A DNA stretch of 64,000 nucleotides. Source: an uncultured Kiritimatiellota bacterium. Lineage in GTDB: Bacteria > Verrucomicrobiota > Kiritimatiellia > RFP12 > DVOR01. Both the position numbers and the translations under genes were made by a program. Below are positions 48,174 through 56,916 of the stretch, one piece after another. The first letter of the stretch is position 1, and each line of letters opens with the position of its first letter. The notes below the pieces were generated by a model. It was given only the letters and a program-made list of their open reading frames with translations. It was not told where the DNA came from and made no database searches. The stretch covers positions 1 through 64,000 of the forward strand of contig CALXMV010000010.1 of the NCBI GenBank assembly GCA_944389565.1, written 5' to 3'.

Positions 48174-49649
48174 TCAGGGGCGGGTGCGGCCGGAGGCCTC
48201 GATCCGGCGGAGGCGTTCGCGGAGCGCCTTGACGATCTCGGGGTGGCGGGCCTGGAGGTTGGTGGTCTCGGCGGGGTCGGCGGCGATGTCGTAGAGCTGG
48301 ACGGGGGGGAGTTTTTTGGGGTCCTTGCCGCCGTAGCGGTCGACCCAGCCGCCGGTGCCTTTGCAGCATTCGAGCTTCCAACGGCCCTGGGTGATGCCGA
48401 GGGAGCCGTCGGCGGAGTGGTGGATGATGACGTCGCGCAGGGGTTTGGCGTAGGGGCGGCCGAGGAGGAGGGGGAGGTTGCTGACGCTGTCCTCGGCGGC
48501 GTCGCGCGGGAGTTCGGCGCCGAGGAGCTCGGCGCAGGTGGCGAGGAGGTCGGTGAGGCAGACGCGCTCGTCGGAGACTTGGCCGGGGGCGATGGCGCCG
48601 GGCCAGCGCATGACGTAGGGGACGCGGTCGCCGCCCTCGTAGATCTCGGCCTTGTAGCCGCGGAAGCCGCCGCTGACGAGGTGGCCTTGGCGGGCCATGC
48701 CTTTGACGTCGATGAGGCGGGAGCAGCCGTTGTCGGCGGCGAAGAGGACCCAGGTGTCGGCGTCGTGCCCGGCGTCGCGGAGGGCGTCGAGGATCTGGCC
48801 GACGGTGTCGTCGACCTGGATGCAGAGGTCGCCGTAGGGGCCGAGGGGGCTTTTGCCTCGGTGGGCGGCGTCGGGGGCGAGGGGTTCGTGGGGGGCGGTG
48901 AGGGCGACGTAGACGAAGAAGGGGTCGGGGTCGCCCTTGCGGGAGCGAATGTAGGCGGCGGTCTTGTCGGCGATGGTGGGGAGGGCGTCCTCGGCGCGGA
49001 TGCCCGGCTGCATGGGGCCGACGCATTTGTGGAGGGTGCCGGTGACGGTGCAGGGCTTGACGAAGGCGCGGCCGTCGATCCAGCCGTAGGGGGGGAGGTC
49101 GAGGGAGGCGGCGGTGCCGTAGAAGCGGTCGAAGCCGTAATCGAGGGGGGTGTCGCGCAGGGGCTTGGACCAGTCGATGTTGGTGGGGTTGTCGAGGTGG
49201 GAGGGTTTCTTGCCGTCGGTGGTGGCGTAGGTCATGCCGAGGTGCCATTTGCCGAACATGGCGGTGGCGTAGCCGTGGGCCTTGAGGAGGGCGGGGAGGG
49301 TGAGGCGGCCGCGCTCGACGAGGGGCGGGGAGAAGCCGCGCAGGACGCCCGCGCGCTGGCGGGTGCGCCAGCAGTGGCGGCCGGTCATGAGGCCGTAGCG
49401 GGTGGGGGTGCAGGCTGCCGAGCCGGCGTAGGCGGCGGTGAAGCGGATGCCGTCGCGGGCGAGGGCGTCGATGTGGGGGGTGGGGATCTTGCCGGAGGGG
49501 TTGTTGCAGGAGACGTCCCCCCAGCCCATGTCGTCGGCGAGGATGTAGACGATGTTGGGGGGGCGCCTGGCGGGCTGGGCGCGGAGGGGGGCGGCGGCGA
49601 GGCCGGCGGCGGCGAGGCCGGCCAAACGGAGGAAGTCGCGGCGTTTCAT
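48174..49649 (-). CDS. Tat-exported sulfatase (alkaline phosphatase superfamily, Cys type)
   Basis: 491 residues, ATG at 49649. The N-terminus MKRRDFLRLAGLAAAGLAAA is a twin-arginine signal (RRDFLRL). Metal-binding D39/D40 (ILADDMGWGD). The sulfatase signature is C80-T-P-T-R84 (SAACTPTRYGLMTGRH), where C80 is the residue converted to formylglycine; later GKWHLG, APHEPL and ADNG. The C-terminus has the usual GRWKLE and LYDIAADPAETTNL. It removes sulfate esters from host or algal glycans in the periplasm. No maturation enzyme (anSME) lies in the window. It is the last gene, 10 bases after a lipoprotein, in an operon of otherwise housekeeping envelope genes. Confidence 0.93.
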   Translation of the reverse strand: MKRRDFLRLAGLAAAGLAAAPLRAQPARRPPNIVYILADDMGWGDVSCNNPSGKIPTPHIDALARDGIRFTAAYAGSAACTPTRYGLMTGRHCWRTRQRAGVLRGFSPPLVERGRLTLPALLKAHGYATAMFGKWHLGMTYATTDGKKPSHLDNPTNIDWSKPLRDTPLDYGFDRFYGTAASLDLPPYGWIDGRAFVKPCTVTGTLHKCVGPMQPGIRAEDALPTIADKTAAYIRSRKGDPDPFFVYVALTAPHEPLAPDAAHRGKSPLGPYGDLCIQVDDTVGQILDALRDAGHDADTWVLFAADNGCSRLIDVKGMARQGHLVSGGFRGYKAEIYEGGDRVPYVMRWPGAIAPGQVSDERVCLTDLLATCAELLGAELPRDAAEDSVSNLPLLLGRPYAKPLRDVIIHHSADGSLGITQGRWKLECCKGTGGWVDRYGGKDPKKLPPVQLYDIAADPAETTNLQARHPEIVKALRERLRRIEASGRTRP

Positions 49650-49659
49650 GGGGTCTGCC

Positions 49660-50166
49660 TCACTGGATGTGGCCAGCCATCTTGAACTGGAAGAGCTGGG
49701 TGCGGATCTCGGCGATGAGGTCGGGGTTGAAGGTGAACTTCTCGATCTTCTTGTGGTTGATGTTGGCGCGGACCATGACCTTGGGGTAGATGGGGGTGTC
49801 GTCGTCGGGGGCGCCCTCCTCGACGAAGAGCCCGGTGTCGGTGAGGAGCTGGAGGGTCTGGCGGAAGAGCTCGGGGTCCATCTGGTAGTAGTATTTGCGC
49901 ACGTCGCCGAAGCCGGGCTTGTCGTACTCGATGTTGAAGTCGTCGCCCACGGTGACGGACTGCCCCTCGAGGATGGAGATCTGGCCGTTGTTGCGCATGT
50001 CGCAGCGGACGCGGGGGGCGGTCTCGGACTGCTGGTAGTAGATCTGGAGCCAGTTGAGCCGGGAATCCTGGACGACGAACTCGTCGGGGTGCTTGTACCA
50101 ATAGGGCGAGCAGGCGGCGAGGAGGAGGAGCGGCAGGGTGAGCAGGGCGAGGGTGAGGCGTTTCAT
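49660..50166 (-). CDS. Small lipoprotein, unknown function
   Basis: 168 residues, ATG at 50166 (GGAG 6 bases upstream), overlapping the thiN stop by 4. Lipoprotein signal MKRLTLALLTLPLLLLAAC with lipidation at C19, followed by SPYWYKHPDEFVVQDSRLNW. The body has a beta-type pattern (GQISILEGQSVTVGDDFNIE, later NINHKKIEKFTFNPDLIAEI). No known domain recognised. Between thiN and the sulfatase; probably envelope-located. Confidence 0.75.
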   Translation of the reverse strand: MKRLTLALLTLPLLLLAACSPYWYKHPDEFVVQDSRLNWLQIYYQQSETAPRVRCDMRNNGQISILEGQSVTVGDDFNIEYDKPGFGDVRKYYYQMDPELFRQTLQLLTDTGLFVEEGAPDDDTPIYPKVMVRANINHKKIEKFTFNPDLIAEIRTQLFQFKMAGHIQ

Positions 50167-50780
50167 GGCAGACTCCACGGGTGGTAGACGAAGAGCGGCG
50201 CCTCGCAGCGGACGCGCAGGGTGGGCGCGGCGGCGCGGTTGAGCGTGGCGCGGGCCAGGGTATCGAGCGTGAGGTCGCGCACCGGCCAGACGAGCCCCTC
50301 GGCGGTGACCCGCTGCGGGGTGAGGGAGATCAGGGAGAGGGGCGCGCCGGGGTCGAGCGGCCGCTCGTGCGCGCCGGCGGGCAGGAGGTCGAGCCAGCCG
50401 TCGGCGCCGTAGACCCGCGCGGGCGCGGGCCCCTGGGCGATCCAGGCCAGGTTGGCGAGGGTGTGGTCCAGGCGGCGGCCCAGCACGGCGAAATAGCCGA
50501 GCGCGGCGCCGGGCGCGTGGGCGCGGCACCAGCGCTGGGCCTTGGCCAGGTCGCACGTCTCCTGCTCGGCCTCGAGGGTCAGGCGGTCGGCGGGGAGGGA
50601 GCCGGCGACGGCGGCAAGCGTATCGCCGTCGCCGATGATTTGCAGCAGGGGGGGCGCGCCGGGGGGCGGCAGGCGGTCGCAGCAGACGCACGCCTCGCAC
50701 CGCGCCAGCGCCGCGCGCTCGCCCGGGGTGTCGGGCGGGGCGCCGTTGGCGATGACGGCGAGGCGGGCGGGGGCGGTCAT
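50163..50780 (-). CDS. thiN: Thiamine pyrophosphokinase
   Basis: 205 residues, ATG at 50780 overlapping the upstream gene stop. Motifs of the family in order: IIGDGDT (48-54, diphosphate/metal site), EQETCDLAKA (72-81), GRRLDHTLANL (101-111). It transfers pyrophosphate from ATP to thiamine, giving thiamine diphosphate in the cytosol. Slightly shorter than typical and GC-rich, but all core motifs are present. Overlaps on both sides show tight coupling with the membrane protein before it and the lipoprotein after it. Confidence 0.85.
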   Translation of the reverse strand: MTAPARLAVIANGAPPDTPGERAALARCEACVCCDRLPPPGAPPLLQIIGDGDTLAAVAGSLPADRLTLEAEQETCDLAKAQRWCRAHAPGAALGYFAVLGRRLDHTLANLAWIAQGPAPARVYGADGWLDLLPAGAHERPLDPGAPLSLISLTPQRVTAEGLVWPVRDLTLDTLARATLNRAAAPTLRVRCEAPLFVYHPWSLP

Positions 50781-51685
50781 TTCCCGAAGATGCCCTTGAG
50801 GCCCTTGATGGCGTCGCCGACGGCCTTGGCGCCATCCTCCACGGCGTCCTTGGCGCCGGTGCCGACATCCTTGGCGCCGGAGCCGAGCGCGTCGAGCGCG
50901 CCGCCCACGCCCTCGGCCGTGCCGCGGATGGTCTTGCGGATGGGCTCGACGACGGCGTCGAGCTTGGCCTTGAGGCTGTCGCTGTCGATGTCGCGGAAGG
51001 TCATGGGCGGCAGGGGGAGCGGGATGTTGATGAACTTGCGGATGGTGACGGAATTGTCCTCGAAGTGGGCGTAGGCGATGCGGAAGCGCAGGGGCTCCTT
51101 GGCCGAGGTGGCGGTCTCGGCGGCGGGCGGGGGCGGCTCCTCGGCGGCGGGGGCCTCACCCTCGGCGGCGGCGGGTTGGGGCTGGATGCCCATCTGCTTC
51201 ATCAGGGCGTCGACGTTGGTGGTGTCCTGGTCGAAGGCGTAGAGGACGCGCAGGCCGGAGAGCCGGAAGACGTCCACGCCGATCTCGCGGGCGAGGAGCG
51301 AGCGCATGGCGACATCGCACTCCAGCAGGCTCACGCGCGCCAGGGGCGTCTGGCCGTAGACGTCGGGCTTGGCGGCGACGAAGGCCTCGGGGTTGCCCAC
51401 TTCGAGCCCCTCGACACGCACATACCCGCCGAGCGGCAGGATGACGCACCGCTCGATCGTCAGCGGCAGCCCCAGCCCCTTGGCGATGGGCGGGCCCGCG
51501 AGGGTGACGATCGGCCCGAGCGCCCCGCACAGCGCGGCCAGCAGCACCCAGAAGACGAAGGTCAGCGCCCCGCCCACGGCCTTGTAGGCCCAGCGCGCCG
51601 GGCGCGGCGGGTTCAGGCGGTCGAGCAGGTTGAGCAAGGCCGAGGGCCAGACCAGGAAGACGAGGAGTGCTTTGAGCGCTTTCAT
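50777..51685 (-). CDS. AsmA/DUF748-like envelope protein
   Basis: 302 residues, ATG at 51685. A membrane helix at about 35-60 (GGALTFVFWVLLAALCGALG) is followed by a periplasmic beta region with CVILPLGGYVRVEGLEVGNP and VSLLECDVAMRSLLAREIGVDVFRLSGLRV. That is the strand pattern of AsmA-like/DUF748 proteins involved in outer-membrane lipid transport. A Pro/Glu linker (about 165-190) precedes a second strand segment, and the C-terminus is a Gly/Ala/Asp helix repeat (GSGAKDVGTGAKDAVEDGAK). Much shorter than E. coli AsmA (617). The family call is tentative. Confidence 0.6.
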   Translation of the reverse strand: MKALKALLVFLVWPSALLNLLDRLNPPRPARWAYKAVGGALTFVFWVLLAALCGALGPIVTLAGPPIAKGLGLPLTIERCVILPLGGYVRVEGLEVGNPEAFVAAKPDVYGQTPLARVSLLECDVAMRSLLAREIGVDVFRLSGLRVLYAFDQDTTNVDALMKQMGIQPQPAAAEGEAPAAEEPPPPAAETATSAKEPLRFRIAYAHFEDNSVTIRKFINIPLPLPPMTFRDIDSDSLKAKLDAVVEPIRKTIRGTAEGVGGALDALGSGAKDVGTGAKDAVEDGAKAVGDAIKGLKGIFGK

Positions 51686-51701
51686 GGCGGGGTTCCTTTC
51701 C

Positions 51702-52625
51702 TCAGAGCGTGGTGACGAGTAGGCGCGTGGGCGCGAGGGGATGGAGGTAGATCGTCTGGCTCGGCGGCACGAGCACGCTGTCGCCGGGCAGGAGGGTGAG
51801 CGGGTGGGGGCCGTCGTGCTCCAGCGTGGTCTTCCCCGACGCGCAGAAGAGGATCATGAGGCTCTGCCCGGTGGTGTGGAGCGTGCGCTCGCGGTCGAGG
51901 CGCAGCGTGGCGAAGGCGAAGTCGGGCGTCGTGAGGCGCGGCACCAGCTCGCGCGCGGTGCGCGGCGCGTGGAGGGTCTCGGCCCGGAGGTCGGGGCGGA
52001 GCGCGGCGCGCGCGGCCTCGGGCTGGATGGGCCGGTCGCGCCCCCAGTCGTGCAGGCGGAAGGTCGTGTCGCTCGGCGTCTGCACCTCGTAGATCAGGCA
52101 CTTGGGGCCGGCGGCGTGCGCCAGGCCGGGCGGGATGTCCAGCACGTCCCCGGGGACGACGGGATGGGCCACGAGCGGCGCCTCGGAGCGTTGCGTCAGG
52201 TCGGCCCCCGGGCGCACCCCGGCCCAGACGCGCGCGTCGGGCGAGGCCTCCAGGACGAACCACATCTCGTGCTTGGCCAGGCCGCCGAGGGCCTGGGCGG
52301 TCGCGGCGTCGGGGTGGACCTGGACGGAGAGGCGGTCGGCGGCGTCCAGGATCTTCACCAGGAGCGGGAAACGCCCCGGGTCGCGGGCCTTCGCGCCCAG
52401 CAGGTCCCGCCCGAAGACCTCCGTCAGCCGCGCCAACCCCACCCCCTCGAAGGGGCCGTTGGTCACGATGCTCTCGGCGCCGGGGAGCGCGGAGATCTCC
52501 CAGCTCTCGGAGCAGGGGCGCGGCGTGTTGGCGCGGTTGTAGCGCGTGGCGATGGCCTCGCCGCCCCAGAGGGCGTCGCGGTATTGCGGGCGGAAGGTGA
52601 GCGGATAGAGGGGATGGGTCTTCAT
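51702..52625 (-). CDS. manA: Mannose-6-phosphate isomerase, type I
   Basis: 307 residues, ATG at 52625 overlapping the dxr stop (ATGA). YRDALWGGEAI near the N-terminus, zinc ligands Q102 and H104 (LSVQVHPDA) and E120 (KHEMWFVL), then VPGDVLDIPPGLAHA, which carries the second His. A small cupin-type C-terminus follows (LTLLPGDSVLVPPSQ). It interconverts mannose-6-phosphate and fructose-6-phosphate, feeding GDP-mannose for surface polysaccharides. It is the short form found in Firmicutes and Bacteroidetes. Confidence 0.92.
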   Translation of the reverse strand: MKTHPLYPLTFRPQYRDALWGGEAIATRYNRANTPRPCSESWEISALPGAESIVTNGPFEGVGLARLTEVFGRDLLGAKARDPGRFPLLVKILDAADRLSVQVHPDAATAQALGGLAKHEMWFVLEASPDARVWAGVRPGADLTQRSEAPLVAHPVVPGDVLDIPPGLAHAAGPKCLIYEVQTPSDTTFRLHDWGRDRPIQPEAARAALRPDLRAETLHAPRTARELVPRLTTPDFAFATLRLDRERTLHTTGQSLMILFCASGKTTLEHDGPHPLTLLPGDSVLVPPSQTIYLHPLAPTRLLVTTL

Positions 52626-53764
52626 GGGCTTGCGAAACGGGCGACGATGCTTTCGGCCCGGCGGACGATTGCGTCGAAGGGCGCCGGGCCGGCGGCCAGG
52701 CACTCCTCGATGACCGCGGCGATGCGGTCGGCTCTCAGGCGGCCGGCGAGGAAGGCGCGCACCGCCACCTCGTCGGCCAAGGTCAGAATCGGATGGGTCC
52801 ACGCCCCCTTCGGCAGGGCCTCGAGGACGAGCCGCAGGCAGGGGAAGCGCCCCAGGTCGGGCTCGGCGAAGGTCAGGCCCTGCATGTCGGCCAGGGAGAG
52901 GGCGGCCGCCGGGCCGTGGCCCGCGCGGTCGGGCCAGGTGAGCGCGTACTGGATGGGCAGGGCCATGTCGGGCACGGCCAGCTGGGCCAGGAGCGCCCCG
53001 TCGCGGAAACGCACCAGCGAATGCACCACGCTCTGCGGGTGCACCCACACGCGCAGCTGGTCGGGCCGCAGGCCGAAGAGGTGGATCGCCTCGATCAGCT
53101 CCAGGCCCTTGTTCATCATCGTGGCGGAATCCACGGTCACCTTCGGCCCCATCGCCCAACGCGGGTGCGCGAGCGCCTCGGCCACCGTGACCCTCGCCCA
53201 ATCCAGATCCCCGCGCCCCAGGAAGGGGCCGCCGCTGGCGGTGAGGATGGCCTCGGCCACCCGCCCCTCCGCCGGCGCCTCGCCGCCCCGCCGCACGCAC
53301 GCCGGCGCGTAGGCCTCCCCCTGCAGCGCCTGGAAGATCGCCGAATGCTCGGAATCGAGCGGCAGGATGCGCACGCCCTTGGCGGCGCGCCGGCGCATGA
53401 CCTCCTCGCCGGCCATGACGAGCACCTCCTTGGTGGCGAGCGCCACGTCGTGCCCGGCCTCGATGGCCGCGAGGGTGGGCGCGTAGCCGGCCATCCCCGC
53501 GATCGCCATCACCACCAGGTCGGCCTCCGGGTCGGCGGCCAGGTCGGCGAGCGCCGCCTCCCCGTGCGGGATGCCCAGGGCGTTGGGGGCGGCGAGGGCC
53601 AGGCGGCGCGCGCCGAAACGCGCGGCGAGGGCCTGAAGCCCCGCCGCGTCGCGGCCGGCGGCGAGCCCCACCACCTCGAAGCGGTCAGGGTGCGCCGCCA
53701 CCACGCGCAGCGTGCTCGCGCCGATGGAGCCCGTGGCCCCCAGGATGACCAGCCGCCTGCGCAT
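52622..53764 (-). CDS. dxr: 1-deoxy-D-xylulose-5-phosphate reductoisomerase
   Basis: 380 residues, ATG at 53764, 4 bases after the cdsA stop. NADPH motif LGATGSIGAST (8-18), ALATKEVLVMAG, LPLDSEHSAIFQ (metal and substrate site), ILTASGGPFLG, HPRWAMGPKVTVDSATMMNKGLE and HPQSVVHSLV. It makes 2-C-methylerythritol 4-phosphate in the non-mevalonate isoprenoid pathway. The cdsA-dxr order is the common one; the usual next gene, rseP, is replaced here by manA. Confidence 0.95.
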   Translation of the reverse strand: MRRRLVILGATGSIGASTLRVVAAHPDRFEVVGLAAGRDAAGLQALAARFGARRLALAAPNALGIPHGEAALADLAADPEADLVVMAIAGMAGYAPTLAAIEAGHDVALATKEVLVMAGEEVMRRRAAKGVRILPLDSEHSAIFQALQGEAYAPACVRRGGEAPAEGRVAEAILTASGGPFLGRGDLDWARVTVAEALAHPRWAMGPKVTVDSATMMNKGLELIEAIHLFGLRPDQLRVWVHPQSVVHSLVRFRDGALLAQLAVPDMALPIQYALTWPDRAGHGPAAALSLADMQGLTFAEPDLGRFPCLRLVLEALPKGAWTHPILTLADEVAVRAFLAGRLRADRIAAVIEECLAAGPAPFDAIVRRAESIVARFASP

Positions 53765-53768
53765 GGGA

Positions 53769-54722
53769 TCAGCCGTAGATGCCGAGGACGGCGCCCAGCG
53801 CGATCATGATGATGGCCGTGGCCGGCGCGAAGATGACGCTGTCGAACGTGTCGAAGAAGCCGCCCATCGCCGGGAAGAGCGCCGAGGAATCCTTCACGCC
53901 GCACTGCCGCTTGAAGAGCGACTCCAGCAGATCCCCGCAGATGCCCACCGTCACCACCGCCGCCACCGTCAGCAGGAGCCACAGGATGGCGGGCACGGAG
54001 GCCGCCAGCGCCCGCACGATGGCCAGGCACCGCGCCTCCGGCCACACGTGCGCGGCGGCGATGACGCACCCCGCCCCCACGAGCGAGAAGAGGTAGCCCC
54101 CCGCCGTTCCCTCCCAGCTCTTCCCCGGCGAGAGGCGCGGGCACATCTTGTGCCGCCCGATGGCCGTGCCGACGAAATACCCGCCCGTGTCCGCCAGCTT
54201 CGTCACCAACACCAGCGCGAAGGCCGCGAAGATGCCGGCGCCGTGATCGCCCGGATCGGCCCCGAGGGGCTGGACCATCGCGATCGGCAGGAAAAAGGAG
54301 AGCATCACCGGGATGTACACGAAGGCCGCCACCGCCAGCGCCGCCGTCTCCATCGGCCGCGGCACCCGCGCGTCCAGCGCCACCGTGAAGAAGAGCGCGA
54401 TGACGCCCGCCACGAAAACCAGAGGCAGCGCGAGCAACAGCGCGATGGTGGTTCCCATCGTCTCCCCGACCCCCGACAGCCCCAGATACGCCACCGCGAA
54501 CCACACCACCGTCAGCGCCGCGAGCGCCGGGAAGGGCAGCGCGTACCCCACCTTCCCGAGCATCGCGCGGAGCTCGTAGAGGCAGACGCACGCCGAGAGC
54601 ATGACCAGCCCCGCCAGCGCCCACACCGGCAGGAGGAAGATCGCGACCAGCCACACCGCCGCCACGCAGAGGCCGCAGATCACACGCTTCGCCTTGGGCG
54701 CCTTCGCCGGTTGCTCGCTCAT
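53769..54722 (-). CDS. cdsA: Phosphatidate cytidylyltransferase
   Basis: 317 residues from the ATG at 54722 with AAGGAG 6 bases upstream. About eight membrane helices; the C-terminal signature reads CGDLLESLFKRQCGVKDSSA followed by LFPAMGGFFDTFDS. It forms CDP-diacylglycerol for phospholipid synthesis in the inner membrane. Compared with the canonical S..KR...KD.....PGHGG..DR.D, the His is Met and the Arg after the first Asp is Thr; the catalytic Asp residues remain. First gene of the operon running to the sulfatase at 48174; usual partner uppS is absent. Confidence 0.9.
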   Translation of the reverse strand: MSEQPAKAPKAKRVICGLCVAAVWLVAIFLLPVWALAGLVMLSACVCLYELRAMLGKVGYALPFPALAALTVVWFAVAYLGLSGVGETMGTTIALLLALPLVFVAGVIALFFTVALDARVPRPMETAALAVAAFVYIPVMLSFFLPIAMVQPLGADPGDHGAGIFAAFALVLVTKLADTGGYFVGTAIGRHKMCPRLSPGKSWEGTAGGYLFSLVGAGCVIAAAHVWPEARCLAIVRALAASVPAILWLLLTVAAVVTVGICGDLLESLFKRQCGVKDSSALFPAMGGFFDTFDSVIFAPATAIIMIALGAVLGIYG

Positions 54723-54792
54723 CTCGTTCTCCTTATCCTCAAAGGTCACCCCCATAGCATACCACACGCCCCCCACGCACGCAACCGCGCCC

Positions 54793-55596
54793 TCAGCGCA
54801 CGTTCACCTCGATGTCCACCGTGGCGTAACGGTCGAGGAAGCCCGCCGACAGCCCCTCCACCCGCCGCACCTTCCGGCACGCCGCCAGCACCTGCCGGTC
54901 GAAGGCCGCGTCCCCGCACGTGCGCTTCAGCGCGATCCGCTCGACGGCTCCATGCCGCCCGAAGGTGACGGTGAGGACGGGGTCGCGCCCCGTGGGCGAG
55001 CCCTCGAGCGTGTCGGAGCAGGCCTCGCGGAAGGCGCGGGCGATGACGCCGTAACAGCGCGAGGCCTCGTTCGGGGGCACCTGGTTGCGCGCGCCGGGGC
55101 GTGCCCCCGCGGCGAGCAGGCGGCGGATCTCCGCCTCGGAGAGTTTGCGGTCGGTGGCGGCGCGGGCGCGGTCCTTCGGCCCCTCGATCACGGGCCCCAC
55201 GCGCCGGCCCTTCTTGATGTCCTTCGCCTGCACGTAGCGCGGCTTCTTGGGCGGTTCCGGCGCCTTGGGGGCCTCGGCCTTACGCGGCGGCGCGGGCGGC
55301 GCCTTTGGCTCGGGCTTCGGCGGCGGGATCGGATCCGGTTCCGGCGCCTTGGGCGCGGGCTCCGGCTCGGGGGTGGGGGTGGGCTCCGGCTCGGGCTCCT
55401 CGGCGGCCTCGTTGGGCGCCTCGGCCAGCACGTCCGCCGCGTTCTCCTCCGTCACCACCAGAAACTCCACGGGGACGATCTCCTCTTTCTTCCCCGAATC
55501 CAGGCACCCGCCGAAGGAGACCATCCCCAACGCGAGGAAGATGGCCGCGTTCGCCGCCATCGACCATCCCCAAGCGCCTGCCCGATATCCGTCCAT
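54793..55596 (-). CDS. TonB-like energy transducer
   Basis: 267 residues, ATG at 55596. N-terminal membrane helix (GWSMAANAAIFLALGMVSFGG), then a long Pro/Glu/Lys linker (EPEPEPTPTPEPEPAPKAPE and further PKPEP units, about 70-125) spanning the periplasm. A C-terminal TonB/TolA-like domain follows, with FREACSDTLEGSPTGRDP, VTFGRHGAVERIALKRTCGD, and the terminal strand YATVDIEVNV. It couples proton-motive force to outer-membrane transport; ExbB/ExbD are not in the window. Message probably leaderless (-10 box 7 bases before ATG, no Shine-Dalgarno). Confidence 0.8.
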   Translation of the reverse strand: MDGYRAGAWGWSMAANAAIFLALGMVSFGGCLDSGKKEEIVPVEFLVVTEENAADVLAEAPNEAAEEPEPEPTPTPEPEPAPKAPEPDPIPPPKPEPKAPPAPPRKAEAPKAPEPPKKPRYVQAKDIKKGRRVGPVIEGPKDRARAATDRKLSEAEIRRLLAAGARPGARNQVPPNEASRCYGVIARAFREACSDTLEGSPTGRDPVLTVTFGRHGAVERIALKRTCGDAAFDRQVLAACRKVRRVEGLSAGFLDRYATVDIEVNVR

Positions 55597-55603
55597 GCCC
55601 ACC

Positions 55604-55612
55604 ATTATAGCA
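55604..55612 (-). promoter_or_regulatory. Extended -10, leaderless promoter of the tonB-like gene
   Basis: Minus strand TGCTATAAT, 7 bases (GGTGGGC), then ATG. Confidence 0.65.
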
Positions 55613-55625
55613 CAAGCGGGCGGGG

Positions 55626-55660
55626 CAAAGGAAAGGCGGCGCGTGGGGGCACGCGCCGCC
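55626..55660 (-). terminator. Terminator of nagA
   Basis: 10-bp stem (55635-55644 with 55651-55660, GGCGGCGCGT / ACGCGCCGCC), 6-base loop, then TTTCCTTT on the minus strand. It also separates nagA from the tonB-like promoter. Confidence 0.7.
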
Positions 55661-55682
55661 TGTGGGGCCGGGAGCGGGGCGC

Positions 55683-56846
55683 TCAGACGCGCTTCTCGCC
55701 GTTGACGAAGACGGCCTTGACGGAGAAGTCCTCGTCGTCGAGCACCGTGATGTCGGCGATGTAGCCGGGCTCGATGCAGCCGAGGACGTCCTCCAGGCCG
55801 TGCTCGAGGGCCTGGTTGTAGGAGGTGGTCTTGACGAGGACGTTGAGGGGCATCCCGGTGACCTCCCAGACGTTCTTGAGGGCCACGTTCATGCGGAGGA
55901 TGGAGCCGGCGAGGGCGCCGTTGGAGGCGAGGCGGGCGGCGCCGTCCTTCACGATCACGTCCAGGCCGCCGAGGGAGGAGGGGCCGTCGGGCATGTGCGA
56001 GGCGCGCATGGAGTCGGTGATCAGGAGGATGGACTCGATGTCCTTGGTGTTGAAGGCCAGCTCGATCATGTCGGGGCAGAGGTGGATCTTGTCGCAGATC
56101 ATCTCGGTGCGCAGGTCGTCGAGCAGGAGCCCGGCGCCCACCAGGCCGATGTCGCGATGGTGGAGCGGGGTCATCTGGTTGCAGAAATGCGTGAGGTGGC
56201 GCAGGCCGGCGGCGTAGACGGCCTTGAACTCCTTGTAGGAGCACTTGGTGTGCCCGGCGGAGGGGACGATGCCCATCTCCAGGCACTCGCGGGCGAACTT
56301 GGCGCCCTCGCCCACCTCGCTCTCGGGGGCGAAGGAGATCTGGCAGACGGGGGTGATGGCGTTGAGGCGCCTGACCTCCTCGATGTCGGGCTTGCGGAGG
56401 AAGGCGGGGTTCTGCGCGCCGCAGCAGGCCGGGTTGATGAACGGCCCCTCCAGGTGCACGCCCAGCACCTTGGCGTACTTCTCGTCCTTGCGGTATTCGG
56501 CCACGTGCCCGAGCGCCTTCTCCAGATCCTCGGAGGCGACGGTGAGGGTGGTCGGGCACCAGGAGGTGCACCCCTCCTCCAGCTTCGCCTTCGCGATCTT
56601 CGCGATGGCCGTGGGGTCGTCCGCGTCGCAGACGTCCACGCCCGCGGCGCCATGGGTGTGCACGTCGATGAAGCCGGGCATCACCAGGTTGCCCTCGGCG
56701 TCGTACACCCAATCCGCGTCCGTCGGGAGCGGCGTGCCCGGCTGGAGCACCTTCGCGATCTTCCCGTCCTCCACGACGATCGCCCCGCCGTCGAACTCAT
56801 ACCCGGGGCTGACGATGTAGGCGTTCTTGATGAGACCTTTTGCCAT
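55683..56846 (-). CDS. nagA: N-acetylglucosamine-6-phosphate deacetylase
   Basis: 387 residues from the ATG at 56846 (AAGGAG 7 bases upstream); the longer frame to 57011 runs through the 47-bp repeat and is not real. Amidohydrolase metal site GFIDVHTHG with H63 and H65, HLEGPF with E133, SAGHTK, LTHFCNQM, and the catalytic Asp in LLITDSMRA. It deacetylates GlcNAc-6-phosphate, linking amino-sugar use and cell-wall recycling to glucosamine-6-phosphate. Monocistronic, with its own promoter and terminator; no nagB nearby. Confidence 0.93.
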   Translation of the reverse strand: MAKGLIKNAYIVSPGYEFDGGAIVVEDGKIAKVLQPGTPLPTDADWVYDAEGNLVMPGFIDVHTHGAAGVDVCDADDPTAIAKIAKAKLEEGCTSWCPTTLTVASEDLEKALGHVAEYRKDEKYAKVLGVHLEGPFINPACCGAQNPAFLRKPDIEEVRRLNAITPVCQISFAPESEVGEGAKFARECLEMGIVPSAGHTKCSYKEFKAVYAAGLRHLTHFCNQMTPLHHRDIGLVGAGLLLDDLRTEMICDKIHLCPDMIELAFNTKDIESILLITDSMRASHMPDGPSSLGGLDVIVKDGAARLASNGALAGSILRMNVALKNVWEVTGMPLNVLVKTTSYNQALEHGLEDVLGCIEPGYIADITVLDDEDFSVKAVFVNGEKRV

Positions 56847-56886
56847 GATGACTCTCCTTTTTCTGGAAGTGTTGCTGTCGGGGAAT

Positions 56887-56915
56887 AGTGTACGCCATTC
56901 CCGCGCGCAATGCAA
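56887..56915 (-). promoter_or_regulatory. Promoter of nagA
   Basis: Minus strand TTGCAT (56910-56915), 17-base spacer, TACACT (56887-56892). Confidence 0.65.
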
Positions 56916-56916
56916 G

